A stretch of DNA of 64,000 nt from MGBC163016 sp964462135 (GCA_964462135.1 CAYWWK010000001.1:124001-188000), one strand, 5' to 3'. Counted from the stretch's first letter, positions 18,201-27,080 are shown. Made by a program: numbers and translations. The notes: generated by a model from the sequence alone, not told the origin.

Positions 18201-19693
18201 GCCATCCGCCCATTGCCGTCCTCCTGCACAGGCCCCGTGCCCACGGGATTCCTGACATGGCTGCATTGCAGGCCGAAGCTTGCCCATCCCTCTCCGGTGT
18301 TGTACGGATTGTTGATGGGCCATTTCTCTGAATGGAAGCTCTGATCCTCCAGAGTCCATCCATAGAATTCGAAGACGTAGTTGAAGTAGTTGCGTGCTGC
18401 CTGGCTGGCATTGGGGTCCACCCAGAAATTGGAAACGTCGCGGCTGGAAACGCCTGACCAATCCGCCCCGTCTGACCAGGCAAGGTACTCGTAGAGCGCG
18501 TCTGGGTCATTGATCCAGGAGTAGCAATACGCTCCGGAATTCACGCAGGCGTGCCATTGGAAATCGTTCGGATCGGGGTGCGCCCACCAGTAATTGATGT
18601 AGGAATCAAACGGTATGACCCGTCCCGGGGTGAGGGTGTCAAGGTTCAGGCTGTCGAATACGATGTCGGGAACATAGGCCAAATCAGAGGATGCCGTGGC
18701 CATGGCGGGTTCGGCGATGAGATCGAGGAGGGTGGGGGCATCCGTCGTGATGTCCACCTCCAAAAGGGTCTGGGGCGAGATGGCCAATTCCAGTTCCCCG
18801 GTGGACGCATCCCAGTTGGCGTTCTCACCCTCAACCAGAGGCGTTTCCGCCGTACTTCCATTCAGCTTCACATGCAGGTCAGACAGATTCAGGTATCCTG
18901 CGGTCTTCGGAGTGGCTACGGGAATGCGCACGGTCACATCGAAGGGGTCGGAGGTGATGGTCTGGAAGGGGACCGCTTCGACGCGGGCATCGTTGCATCG
19001 GATGCTGATGTCAGCACGTGGATCCTGGATGGTCTCAAATGTCATCGGCACAAGAAGCTGGAGCTGACATGCATAGGGAGCGTCCGCACCTCCCTCCTGA
19101 TAGAGGGACTTCGGCACATAGGCGATGCCTTGTTCGCAATCCAGATACGCTCCCTCCACGAGCGTTCCGTCGTTTGACAGCTCAGCGAAGGTGAAGTCGG
19201 TGGGACGGCCAAGGCCATTCAAGGTGGGTGCGGCTGCCATTGCGACGAAGCAGGGCGAATCTGCACCCGGATCAAGCAGATCAAGCGTGGAGTCATACTG
19301 GCCGGCAATGAGATCCATCCAGTCGGCACGGGCATAGACCGCATCGAAGGTGATGTCCGTTCCTGCCGCTCCGGCATCAAGGAGAGTGGTTTTCAAATAC
19401 AGGGTATGCCCGCTTTCACGGAATGAGGAAAGGTCAGCGCCGGTGAACCAGGCAATGGCCCGTTGAAGGATGTTCGGTTGTGAGACCTGCGCTCTGTTTC
19501 GGTCAACCTTGCCTTCCAGATAGTCATCCCGGGATTCATGAACGGCCGAGACGTGTTGTTCGGAGGTGCTCACTGCCTCTTCCTCGGCGGGCGCGCCTGA
19601 AGCACTGCTCGGAAAGAGGGCAAGCGTGAGTGCCAATGCGATCTTGAGGAGGATGCCCCTCCGGTGTCGTTTCGCTGATCTGCATTCGGTCAT
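15116..19693 (-). CDS. LPQTG-anchored multidomain surface protein (SpaA/VaFE repeats)
   Basis: A 1525-residue cell-wall-anchored protein. A signal peptide at 1-35 is followed by an N-terminal region with a possible thioester-type domain around 365-440 (HACVNSGAYC, then SQAARNYF). Four SpaA/Cna-B-like domains start near residues 538, 641, 774 and 894. Three VaFE (T-Q ester-bond type) repeats start near 1049, 1172 and 1303, each with a Thr near the first strand and a Gln in the last (GQSIQV, AQTITI, SQTIEV). The sorting signal LPQTG is at about 1450, followed by a membrane helix and RR. AAAGGAGC precedes the ATG. It probably acts as a fimbrial or adhesive stalk. No sortase is in the window. About 38 residues continue past the normal charged tail, antisense to dxr. 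Confidence 0.88.
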   Translation of the reverse strand: MTECRSAKRHRRGILLKIALALTLALFPSSASGAPAEEEAVSTSEQHVSAVHESRDDYLEGKVDRNRAQVSQPNILQRAIAWFTGADLSSFRESGHTLYLKTTLLDAGAAGTDITFDAVYARADWMDLIAGQYDSTLDLLDPGADSPCFVAMAAAPTLNGLGRPTDFTFAELSNDGTLVEGAYLDCEQGIAYVPKSLYQEGGADAPYACQLQLLVPMTFETIQDPRADISIRCNDARVEAVPFQTITSDPFDVTVRIPVATPKTAGYLNLSDLHVKLNGSTAETPLVEGENANWDASTGELELAISPQTLLEVDITTDAPTLLDLIAEPAMATASSDLAYVPDIVFDSLNLDTLTPGRVIPFDSYINYWWAHPDPNDFQWHACVNSGAYCYSWINDPDALYEYLAWSDGADWSGVSSRDVSNFWVDPNASQAARNYFNYVFEFYGWTLEDQSFHSEKWPINNPYNTGEGWASFGLQCSHVRNPVGTGPVQEDGNGRMAIRVLDVNQSAERPYVVLGFVGPSVANQPGVGIYKFEIQASGDIALTKGSGQPTLTQNNQSYHLEGVAYDVFADAGCTTYVCSITLDKQGRGTSKRLKEGTYWIRENAASLEGSGFAWDKTARTVEVQKGKTTEMDLVDVPQSYEPQLILRKVDSITANSTPQGDGTLQHAEFEIKHFGSISTDLGGLTGATPLRSWVFTTDETGCILMDEEHKTGGDDLYLDTVGNVCIPLGTLTIQETTAPEGYLPDTQIRLITLPSSGINPSILLTQCTTVSEDVLRGGVLIEKRDAESLLQSPLGAASLDGAVFDITNVSAHAVCVDGVMHEPGEVVMSIVSEGGSAQTASDALPFGTYTIQEKSAGTGYLASDDRKRTFSIREAGTLVPFVRGQAAANQVKRGDLDFRKVLATDQSRLSRVPFILESETTGERHILTSDENGIVDTSSTRRAHTASTNANDRFLDTTQGGEGGNPINADELDMGAGCWFGATQEGGITQPDDSLGALPYDTYRLTELRSTSNAGYDLIRISGIHITSHGLSVPLGDIEDRITPPPAITTCATSATDASKHIFPDPAVSITDRVDYCNLNPGQEYHLTGSLRDAESGEPIDDGHGMPLCAHLTFTPAASSGSCEVLFELDASDLAGKRIVCFETLREGIDGEIVAEHEELTDAGQSIQVIAPKINTYATDSDSAAKEMLSTDNAVIEDAVSYSGLEEGAEYLLRGILMRKMVEDGKMAAQPMLDESGQQITCSTTFTPLTSTGFATVSFPLDATQLAEGDELVVYETLYKDGRAIVVHENPENDAQTITIRSPRIETHAFEKRSGEKTCAPDETLAITDEVLYESLEIGKTYTVFGTIMLAAQDEGQVSSASPLLNPSGNKVTASATFVPSLPSGSVFVDFEVNTKGLEGMKLVAFERLTCEGRIVAVHEDPTSESQTIEVRSKEPSPNPKGTNASHSLPQTGDATPVALFTLMAILAGASLIIARRSWSHSNDKKTRVPLTEGPSSQRMQEATGLGPRVLIHLNQLLKRFNRS

Positions 19694-19963
19694 GACCTGC
19701 TCCTTTCCGACTTCCAGTTTTTGGAGATGCGCATTCAAGTTCTGCCCAAGGCAAGGGTAGGAAGTGCACCTGACAGGAATCTGACCAGGCGTGTGCAGCC
19801 ATCGCGCAGACGCCTTGTGCCGAATCGCATCGAATCCGGTTGCTTTCAAGCGGGGTTTCGGCATCATTCATGGACAAATTGCAAAGAGCCTTCACTTTTC
19901 CTTCGCTGATCTTGATAATGTCTGACGAGATGTGTCCAAAGACTTCACGGAGGTGGGCAAGAC

Positions 19964-21064
19964 TTGGATATCCTGTTCATGATCCTTTCGGCAACCGTCG
20001 CCATCGGACTCATCGTCTTGATCCATGAAGGGGGCCACTACCTCGCCTCTCGTGCCTTTGGTGTGCGCGTGACGGAATTCATGCTGGGATTGCCGGGGCC
20101 CTCGGTGGGCTTCACTTCCCATGGAACGAGATTCGGGATAACGGCCGTTCCCCTTGGTGGATACGCGCGGGTTTGCGGTATGGAATGCGGGAAGATGAGT
20201 CCACATCTGAAGGATGCGCTGCATCTGATCTACACGGAAGGCTCTCTTACCAGCACGCAGCTGGCCCAAAGGCTGGACATCAGCGAAGAGGAGGCCGAGG
20301 AGGCGCTCGAGGAACTCTATGAATGGGGTTCTGTCATCCGGCCGACGCGGAAACGGCCTGATAGGTGGTCAACTCCTGCCTACGTGCCTTCGAGGCGGGA
20401 GATCAGGGAGGCGAAGCGCCTCTGCATGGCACCTCCTTCTTCCCTGCGTGAAGGAACTCCCCGCGCAGATTCCGATGCCCAGGCGCTCTTCGACCGTGAG
20501 CTGTCGTGTCAGTATCGATCCCTTCCCTTCTGGAAGCGATCGGTCATCCTTTTGGCCGGCATCGCCATGAACCTTCTGTTCGCAGTGCTTGCGTTCATCG
20601 TGGTCTATACGGTGATCGGTGTGGATGTCACCACCCAGGCGGGAGAGGTGCAGCATGTGACGCTTTCAGCCTGGCAATCCATCCAAGCGGGATTCGGTGT
20701 CATCGCCTTGACCTTCCAGGCCATCCTGGGTCTGTTCAACCCGGCTACCGCTGCGGATGTCGTCGCGAACTCCACCTCGGTGGTGGGGATAGCGGTCATG
20801 TCCGCTGATTTCTTCGCCAAAGGCGTTGCCGATGCCCTGTTCTTCATGGCGATCATCTCCGTATCCATCGGGCTCATGAATCTTCTGCCCATTCCGCCTC
20901 TTGACGGAGGCCGCTTTCTGGTCGAGATCATCCAGAAGGTGAGCGGACGCGTGGTGCCGGCGCAGGTGATGGGCATAGCGTCCATGGCGGGAATGGCCCT
21001 GTTCCTCTGCTTCTTCGCCTTCATGCTGAATCAGGACATCCAGCGCTTCATCCTCGGTGGATGA
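19964..21064 (+). CDS. rseP: Site-2 protease (RseP-like) with winged-helix insert instead of PDZ
   Basis: A 366-residue intramembrane zinc protease. Residues 21-25 are HEGGH (the HExxH site), residue 66 lies in LGGY, and NLLPIPPLDGGR near the C-terminus supplies the third zinc ligand. Usual RseP homologues carry a PDZ domain between the second and third membrane helices; here that linker is short. Instead, about 110 residues are inserted between the GGY loop and the second helix. This insert holds a helix-turn-helix-like segment (about 82-128: TSTQLAQRLDISEEEAEEAL, then WGSVIRP), which would face the cytosol. The TTG start has GGAGGT nine bases upstream. Gene order with dxr, ispG and proS supports the S2P call. 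Confidence 0.88.
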   Translation: MDILFMILSATVAIGLIVLIHEGGHYLASRAFGVRVTEFMLGLPGPSVGFTSHGTRFGITAVPLGGYARVCGMECGKMSPHLKDALHLIYTEGSLTSTQLAQRLDISEEEAEEALEELYEWGSVIRPTRKRPDRWSTPAYVPSRREIREAKRLCMAPPSSLREGTPRADSDAQALFDRELSCQYRSLPFWKRSVILLAGIAMNLLFAVLAFIVVYTVIGVDVTTQAGEVQHVTLSAWQSIQAGFGVIALTFQAILGLFNPATAADVVANSTSVVGIAVMSADFFAKGVADALFFMAIISVSIGLMNLLPIPPLDGGRFLVEIIQKVSGRVVPAQVMGIASMAGMALFLCFFAFMLNQDIQRFILGG

Positions 21065-21219
21065 CGGGCAAGATGCATTGCACACCACCACTGCTGCGAC
21101 GGTGGGTGATGCGGGAGGCGTGACTCTTTCGCGGATGCATCGCCCATCGCTTGCGGATGCTTGGGTTAAGATATCCTCAAGCATCGGTTGAGGCAGACAC
21201 CCCAAGGAGGAAGGCATTG

Positions 21220-22287
21220 ATGACTGAATCAGCTCCCAACCACAGAACGCGCACCGTGATGGTTGGAGGGGTGCCGGTAGGCGGTGGTTCTCCCATAGCG
21301 GTCCAGTCCATGCTCTGTGCTCCTGAAGGGGACGCCGGTGCCAACATAGAGCAAGTGAACCGTCTGGCTGAGGCGGGGTGCGAGATCGCCCGCATGGCGG
21401 TCCCTCGCAGGGAATCCCTTGCGGTCTTCTCGAAAGTGTGTGATGCGAGCCCCATTCCCATCGTGGCCGACATCCATTTCGATGCGAAATGCGCCATCGA
21501 GGCCGCCTGGCGTGGAGCCTCTGCGCTCCGCATCAACCCCGGCAACATCGGCGGCCTTGAGGAAACCGACCTCGTCATCGCCGCTGCCCGAGGCGCTGAC
21601 ATTCCCATTCGGATCGGCGTGAATGCTGGATCACTTCAAGATGACATCGCGAAGCGGACTGACCTCACACTTCCCCAGAAGCTTGCGAGAAGCGCGATGG
21701 AATACGTCAAATACTTCGAGCAGGTGAAGGGGTTCACCAACATCGTCGTATCGGCGAAGGCCCATGACGTGCTTGCCACGGTCGAGACGTATCGGCTCTT
21801 GGCCCAGCAGATACCCGAGGTGCCTCTGCACATCGGGGTGACGGAAGCGGGTCTTGCCCTCCAGGGCATCGTCAAGTCATCGGCTGGCTTGGGAATGCTG
21901 CTGGCTGAAGGCATCGGGGATACCCTGCGCATATCGCTGACCGATGATCCGGTGCTCGAGGTACGTGCCGGTTGGGCATTGCTGACGTCGCTGGGCATTC
22001 GCCAGCGCAGTCCCGAGATCATCAGCTGTCCGACGTGTGGTCGGTGCAAGGTGGATCTCATTCCCTTGGCGAAAGAGGTCGAGGAGCGTCTGCGGACGGT
22101 GGAGAAGCCCATTCGGGTAGCCGTCATGGGATGCGTGGTCAACGGACCGGGTGAAGCGAAGGACGCTGATGTGGGCGTTGCCTGTGGGGACCGGCATGGT
22201 GCCGTCTTCGCTCATGGTAAAATCGTTCGCAAAGTTGAAGAGAGTCGGATCATCGACGCTCTTATGGAGGAGATCGAGGCGTTCTAG
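21220..22287 (+). CDS. ispG: 4-hydroxy-3-methylbut-2-enyl diphosphate synthase (flavodoxin)
   Basis: A 355-residue [4Fe-4S] enzyme of the MEP pathway converting ME-cPP to HMBPP. The TIM-barrel half shows PIAVQSMLCAP and VADIHFDAKCA; the cluster-binding half shows SCPTCGRCKVD and VMGCVVNGPGEAKDAD, giving the three cluster cysteines. AAGGAGG lies nine bases before the ATG at 21220; an in-frame ATG at 21151 has no such support. It is 155 bp after rseP and 55 bp before proS, likely one transcript. Confidence 0.96.
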   Translation: MTESAPNHRTRTVMVGGVPVGGGSPIAVQSMLCAPEGDAGANIEQVNRLAEAGCEIARMAVPRRESLAVFSKVCDASPIPIVADIHFDAKCAIEAAWRGASALRINPGNIGGLEETDLVIAAARGADIPIRIGVNAGSLQDDIAKRTDLTLPQKLARSAMEYVKYFEQVKGFTNIVVSAKAHDVLATVETYRLLAQQIPEVPLHIGVTEAGLALQGIVKSSAGLGMLLAEGIGDTLRISLTDDPVLEVRAGWALLTSLGIRQRSPEIISCPTCGRCKVDLIPLAKEVEERLRTVEKPIRVAVMGCVVNGPGEAKDADVGVACGDRHGAVFAHGKIVRKVEESRIIDALMEEIEAF

Positions 22288-22342
22288 CCATCAGCGGCTT
22301 GTCATGCAGCGCCTTTGCCCGAGGAAGAAAGAGAAGGACGCC

Positions 22343-24097
22343 ATGCACGACATCCTGCGCCTGAAGAACCTGTATATCCCTACGCTCAAGGAAGATCCGG
22401 CTGATGCGGACATCGCCAGCCACAAGCTCCTTCTGCGTTCCGGCATGCTCCGCAAGACCGCCAGCGGCGTCTACACGTTTCTACCCCTTGGCTATCGCGT
22501 TCTCAAGAAGATAGAGAACATCGTCCGGGAGGAGATGGATGCCACCGGCGCCTATGAGATCATGATGCCAGCCCTCCAACCTGCCGAGCTTTGGTTGGAA
22601 AGCGGGCGGTGGGATGATTACGGTCCTGAGCTCATGCGGCTTGACGACCGCCACGATCGGGGTTTCTGCCTTGGGCCCACCCACGAGGAGCTTATCACCT
22701 CTCTGGTTCGGGATGAATTGCGCAGCTACAAGCAGCTTCCCCTCACGCTGTATCAGATCCAGGTGAAGTTCCGTGACGAGATCCGTCCCCGCTTCGGGCT
22801 TCTGCGCAGCCGTGAATTCATCATGAAGGATGCCTATTCCTTCCATGACAGCCAGGAATCCCTTCAGCAGACCTACGATGTGATGTCTGAGGCCTATGGT
22901 CGTATCTGCGATCGGTGTGGCTTGGAATGGCGTGGGGTCGAGGCTGATTCCGGCCAGATCGGCGGCAAGGTGACCACTGAATTCATGGCTCTGGCCGACA
23001 GTGGCGAGGCGGAGCTCGTCTACTGTGACTGCGGGTACGCGGCGAACACGGAGGCGGGAGACTGCATCTCGCATCCCACCACCCACGAGGTGACCGAACT
23101 CACCAAGATAGCCACTCCCGGAGTGCATACCATCGAAGAGCTTGCTGAGTTTCTGCAGATCCCTGAGACGTCCACCGTGAAGGCGCTTTCAGGGAAGGAT
23201 GCGGATGGGCAGCTGGTCGTCATATTCATTCCGGGCAGTCATGAGCTGAACGAGATCAAGGCCGCCCGCGTCGTCGAGGGATTCTCGCTGCTCACCGACG
23301 AAGAGATGCTCTCATTCGGTCTGCATAAAGGTTCGATGGGACCCGTGGGACTTCCCGAGGATGCCCGCATCGTCGCCGATGCGTCCCTGAAGGGGGTTCC
23401 GCAGTGGGTCGTGGGTGCCAATGAGGAGGGCTTCCATCTTCTGGGTGCGGCCCCTGAGCGCGATTTCAATGTGGATGTCTGGGCTGATCTGTGCGTGGTG
23501 AAGCCGGGGGATTCCTGCCCTGAATGCGGTTGCGCCCTGAAGGGTGCTCGAGGCATCGAGGTGAGTCAGGTGTTCCAGTTGGGGACGAAGTACTCCGAGA
23601 GCATGGGAGCCACCTATCTGGACAAGGACGGCAAGGAGCAGCCGTTCGTCATGGGATGCTATGGCGTAGGGGTGTCACGCACCCTGGCTGCCATCGTTGA
23701 GCAGCACAATGACGAGTACGGCATCAAATGGCCTTTGGCCGTGGCGCCGGCCCATGTCTGTGTCATACCCCTTCAGGTGGGGGATGATCTTGTGCAACCC
23801 AAGGCCGAGGAGATCGCCTGTGCTTGCCAGAAGCTTGGATTCGAAGTGGTCATCGACGACCGTGACGAACGGGCTGGCGTGAAGTTCGCCGACGCTGACC
23901 TGATTGGATGGCCATTGCAGATCATCGTTGGCAAGCGGGGACTGGCTGAAGGAAAGGTTGAGATCAAGCGACGTCTGAGCGGAGAGCGCCAGGAATTCCT
24001 GATCGATGCGCTGCCCGAGCTGCTCGCGTTCGCTAACAAGCGCATGATCGACATGAGCCGAGGCGGTGTGACCATCTTCGAGAGCATGTTCCAGTGA
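22343..24097 (+). CDS. proS: Prolyl-tRNA synthetase (bacterial type, with editing domain)
   Basis: A 584-residue class II synthetase charging tRNA-Pro. Motif 1 and 2 regions are visible (ASGVYTFLPLGYRVLKKIE; LGPTHEE; QVKFRDEIRPRFGLLR), followed by the YbaK-like INS editing domain (about 230-390, with VKALSGKDADGQLVVIFIPG), motif 3 (VMGCYGVGVSRTLAAI) and the anticodon-binding domain. The length matches the bacterial long form. The ATG at 22343 follows AGAAGG; the frame is open further upstream into ispG but those starts are unsupported. Confidence 0.96.
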   Translation: MHDILRLKNLYIPTLKEDPADADIASHKLLLRSGMLRKTASGVYTFLPLGYRVLKKIENIVREEMDATGAYEIMMPALQPAELWLESGRWDDYGPELMRLDDRHDRGFCLGPTHEELITSLVRDELRSYKQLPLTLYQIQVKFRDEIRPRFGLLRSREFIMKDAYSFHDSQESLQQTYDVMSEAYGRICDRCGLEWRGVEADSGQIGGKVTTEFMALADSGEAELVYCDCGYAANTEAGDCISHPTTHEVTELTKIATPGVHTIEELAEFLQIPETSTVKALSGKDADGQLVVIFIPGSHELNEIKAARVVEGFSLLTDEEMLSFGLHKGSMGPVGLPEDARIVADASLKGVPQWVVGANEEGFHLLGAAPERDFNVDVWADLCVVKPGDSCPECGCALKGARGIEVSQVFQLGTKYSESMGATYLDKDGKEQPFVMGCYGVGVSRTLAAIVEQHNDEYGIKWPLAVAPAHVCVIPLQVGDDLVQPKAEEIACACQKLGFEVVIDDRDERAGVKFADADLIGWPLQIIVGKRGLAEGKVEIKRRLSGERQEFLIDALPELLAFANKRMIDMSRGGVTIFESMFQ

Positions 24098-24210
24098 TGC
24101 GCTCATCGCAAACCATTCGGAAACGATATCCGGGGCATGGCGTTTGCGGGGTGTGCAATGCGTCATCCTTGAGGCAGATGGAATCCTGAACCCAAGGAGG
24201 CGTTTCGATC

Positions 24211-24555
24211 ATGACGAATGCAACAGATCCTTTCCGTCAGATATTCCTTGCCGGCGTTGGTGCTTTGGCCATGGGCGCGGACAAGTCCCAGGAAATCCTC
24301 GAAGCGTTGGTCAAGAAGGGCCAGATCACGGTCGATCAAGGCAAGGAGATCGCCACGGAGCTCAAGGACGAGGCCACTGACCGCACCGCTGATCTGCGTG
24401 ATGACATCATCCGCGCGCAGATGCAGACCATGACCAAAGAGCAGCGGGATGCGTTCGCTGCCCGTGTGGCTGAGATCGCTGCAAGCGTTGATAGAGACGA
24501 TGAGCTTCAAGCCCAAGAGGCTGAGGAGGTCGCCCAAGCCGCAGAGGCCCAATGA
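24211..24555 (+). CDS. Phasin-like small helical protein
   Basis: A 114-residue protein that is almost entirely helical. The N-terminal PFRQIFLAGVGALAMGADKS pattern is followed by a long charged amphipathic helix and an acidic Ala/Glu-rich tail. This resembles the phasin / polyhydroxyalkanoate-granule-associated superfamily, which in many bacteria without granules are coiled-coil proteins of unknown role. AAGGAGG precedes the ATG. It stands between proS and rlmB, and a strong hairpin follows 40 bp after its stop. No polyhydroxyalkanoate synthesis genes are nearby, so granule binding is not claimed. Confidence 0.6.
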   Translation: MTNATDPFRQIFLAGVGALAMGADKSQEILEALVKKGQITVDQGKEIATELKDEATDRTADLRDDIIRAQMQTMTKEQRDAFAARVAEIAASVDRDDELQAQEAEEVAQAAEAQ

Positions 24556-24596
24556 CGCTTCCTCGAAGTCCGTCTCAAGGCAGACTGCATCCCTAT

Positions 24597-24623
24597 GAAT
24601 GCCCGACTTCTCGTCGGGCATTC
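24597..24623 (+). terminator. Terminator after phasin-like gene
   Basis: A perfect 11-bp stem, GAATGCCCGAC (24597-24607) with GTCGGGCATTC (24613-24623), and a TTCTC loop, followed by TCTTGTC. It separates the phasin-like gene from rlmB. Confidence 0.7.
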
Positions 24624-24673
24624 TCTTGTCGTATCATGGGTTGAGAAGGCAACAGTATGAGATGGGGATACGC

Positions 24674-25462
24674 ATGGCTGACTATATCGAGGGAAAGCGT
24701 CCTGTGCTTGAGGCGCTGCGCAGCGGGATGCCTATCCAGGAGGTCTGCATTGCAGACAATCTCGAGAGGGATACTCTGGTGAAGGATATCCTTCGCAAAT
24801 GCAAGCAGCGCAACGTCACCGTGAAGGATGTGCCTCGCAAGCGCATTGAGGCCATGGTGCGCGCCTCCGCCTCCAAAGCCTCTGATGACAGGCAGCGAAA
24901 GATCGCCGACCAAGGCATCGTTGCCGTGGCGGCTCCTTTTCCCTATGCCAGCCTGGAAGATGTCATCGTCACCTCTGATGAGCAGTTCCAAAGGCATGGC
25001 CGTGCTCTCGTCGTGCTGTGCGACCACCTGACCGATACGGGAAACCTGGGTGCAATCGCACGGTCGGCGGAATGCGTGGGAGCGGCAGGCATCGTCATAC
25101 CCAACAAGCGCTCAGCCCATGTGACTGCCGCCACGTACAAGAGCTCGGCAGGTGCGGTATCCCATATCAACGTCGCCGAAGTGGCGAACATCGCCCAAGC
25201 GATAGACAGGCTCAAGGAAGCAGGGTTCTGGGTGGTAGCGGCAACCGAGCATGCCCATCCGCTCCTATGGGAAACGAACATGAAGGGGCGGATCGCCCTG
25301 GTTTTGGGCAATGAGCAGAAGGGCGTTTCCGATCTGGTCAGGAAGTGCTCTGACCTTGAATGCAGACTGCCCATGTTCGGAGAGCTCTCTTCGCTCAATG
25401 TAGCCCAGGCTTCCACTGCGTTCATGTATGAATGGTTGAGGCAAAACCGTGAGCAGAGGTAG
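24674..25462 (+). CDS. rlmB: 23S rRNA (guanosine-2'-O-)-methyltransferase, RlmB/TrmH family
   Basis: A 262-residue SPOUT methyltransferase. The N-terminal substrate-binding domain begins ADYIEGKRPVLEALRSG. The trefoil-knot catalytic domain contains LCDHLTDTGNLGAIARSAE, VLGNEQKGVSDLV and LNVAQASTAFMYEW. It is expected to 2'-O-methylate G2251 (E. coli numbering) of 23S rRNA, but other TrmH-type targets cannot be excluded. The ATG at 24674 gives the family N-terminus; ATGs 12 and 75 bases upstream are alternatives. The 3' end overlaps the next gene by 14 bp. Confidence 0.88.
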   Translation: MADYIEGKRPVLEALRSGMPIQEVCIADNLERDTLVKDILRKCKQRNVTVKDVPRKRIEAMVRASASKASDDRQRKIADQGIVAVAAPFPYASLEDVIVTSDEQFQRHGRALVVLCDHLTDTGNLGAIARSAECVGAAGIVIPNKRSAHVTAATYKSSAGAVSHINVAEVANIAQAIDRLKEAGFWVVAATEHAHPLLWETNMKGRIALVLGNEQKGVSDLVRKCSDLECRLPMFGELSSLNVAQASTAFMYEWLRQNREQR

Positions 25463-26000
25463 ACGCCGTCTGCTGATCGTGGATGGCTACAACGTCATCC
25501 GCTCTGGAAGCAGATACGCTCCCATCAAGCTGCCCGATTACACTGATGACACCTTCAATCAGGCCCGGGAGCGACTGATCAACGATGTCATCGATTTCGC
25601 TGGATCGACGCACGAGGCCATTGTGGTATTCGATGCGGCTGACAACGCCTACGCGGTCCAGGAATCGGACACCTCCATCGGCTCGGTTCGCGTTCTGTTC
25701 ACGCGACGGGGCCAATCAGCCGACAGGCTCATTGAAAAGCTCGCCTTCGATGCGAAGGAGCGTCATATCGAGACACTCGTGGTGTCGAGCGATGCCGGCA
25801 TCCAGGATGCGGTTTTCGGGGGTGGCGTTGACCGCATGAGCGCCGAGGGATTCTGTCAGGAGATGGAACTCCATCGCCATGAGGTCCATGAGGACGAAAG
25901 CCCCCAGGTTGCTGCGAAGCGCACCGTGGCGGACCGACTCTCTCCTGAGATCATCAAGCAGCTTGAGGCCCTCAGAGACAGAGCCGAGGAACCGACCTGA
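25449..26000 (+). CDS. NYN-domain RNA-binding protein/nuclease (YacP/Rae1-like)
   Basis: A 183-residue PIN-like NYN protein. LLIVDGYNVIRSG supplies the first acidic residue, VVFDAADNAY the second, and VVSSDAGIQDAVFG the third. In Firmicutes the related YacP (Rae1) is a ribosome-associated mRNA endonuclease and is likewise encoded just downstream of an RlmB homologue, so a similar role is a fair inference. The GTG start lies inside the end of rlmB, indicating coupling. Confidence 0.82.
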   Translation: MSRGRRRLLIVDGYNVIRSGSRYAPIKLPDYTDDTFNQARERLINDVIDFAGSTHEAIVVFDAADNAYAVQESDTSIGSVRVLFTRRGQSADRLIEKLAFDAKERHIETLVVSSDAGIQDAVFGGGVDRMSAEGFCQEMELHRHEVHEDESPQVAAKRTVADRLSPEIIKQLEALRDRAEEPT

Positions 26001-26146
26001 GGTGGCTCGCGTTGGCCTTCCTCCCGCATTTGCACGCCATAAAACCATCCATTGTCCCTTTCGTATCATCTTTGAACGCGGTTTGCCGTGACTGTTGGGG
26101 TATTCTTAGTGCCGTCAGCGAAAACGCTGCAGTGAAAGGAACAATC

Positions 26147-27049
26147 ATGATCGAATTGAACGACGATGCGGTCCTCTATGCCTTCTCTTCGTCATTGGAG
26201 CCTGTGCTCACCGTTCCCTCGGGCGAGACGGTGCGCATCCGCACGAAGGATTGCTTCGGCAATCAGCTGGCAGGTCCGGAAGACGAGCTTGACGAGATAG
26301 ACTGGGATGCCATCAATCCGGCCACGGGCCCCATCTACATCGAAGGCGCCGTTGCGGGCGGAGCGCTCAAGGTGTGCATTGATTCCATCGAATTCGATGG
26401 GCATGCCGCTTCCTGCACAGGCAAGGACGAAGGCGTCTATGGCGACAGGCTTGATGGCTGGAGCACGCGTTTCTACGATATCCAAGACGACGAACTTATA
26501 TGGAGCGACGATCTTCGCATTCCGCTGAATCCCATGATCGGCGTCATCGGCGTTGCTCCGGAAGGCAAGCCGATCAATTGCGGCACCCCTGGTTCGCATG
26601 GGGGCAACATGGACAATACCGCTATCACCCAGGGAGCAACGCTCTACCTCCCCGTTGCCGTGCAAGGGGCGCTCTTCGGCTTGGGCGACATGCATGCCGC
26701 CATGGGCGACGGAGAGGTAAGCGTCTCAGGCGCCGAGGCGCCAGGTTGGGCTACGGTCACCCTGACCGCCGTTCCGAACCTGCATCTTGCAGACCCTGTG
26801 ATCGAGGATGCGGACAGCTTCGGCACCATCGCATCTGCCGACAGTCTTGATGCGGCGGCCGACCGCGCCGTTCATGAGATGGTCGAGCTTTTGGCAGCGC
26901 ATGCGGATATCACCGAGCCTGACGCAGTGATGCTGCTGTCACTGGTGGGTGACGTGCGGGTGTGCCAGATGGTCGACCCGCAGAAGACGGTGCGGTTCAT
27001 GGTTCCGAAGCGCGTCTTGGACGGCATCGGATTCAAGTGGGACTACTAG
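26147..27049 (+). CDS. Acetamidase/formamidase family protein
   Basis: A 300-residue hydrolase of the FmdA/AmdA family, which splits short amides such as formamide or acetamide to the acid and ammonia. The metal and substrate region GTPGSHGGNMDNTAI and the PVAVQGALFGLGDMHAAMGDGE segment are well conserved. AAAGGA lies six bases before the ATG at 26147. An APC permease follows 31 bp later and may import the amide or a related amine; formate produced here could feed the formate-tetrahydrofolate ligase encoded 4 kb on, though that link is only inferred. Confidence 0.88.
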   Translation: MIELNDDAVLYAFSSSLEPVLTVPSGETVRIRTKDCFGNQLAGPEDELDEIDWDAINPATGPIYIEGAVAGGALKVCIDSIEFDGHAASCTGKDEGVYGDRLDGWSTRFYDIQDDELIWSDDLRIPLNPMIGVIGVAPEGKPINCGTPGSHGGNMDNTAITQGATLYLPVAVQGALFGLGDMHAAMGDGEVSVSGAEAPGWATVTLTAVPNLHLADPVIEDADSFGTIASADSLDAAADRAVHEMVELLAAHADITEPDAVMLLSLVGDVRVCQMVDPQKTVRFMVPKRVLDGIGFKWDY

Positions 27050-27080
27050 GAGAAGGCGGACGGACAAAGGGGAAGTGGAA

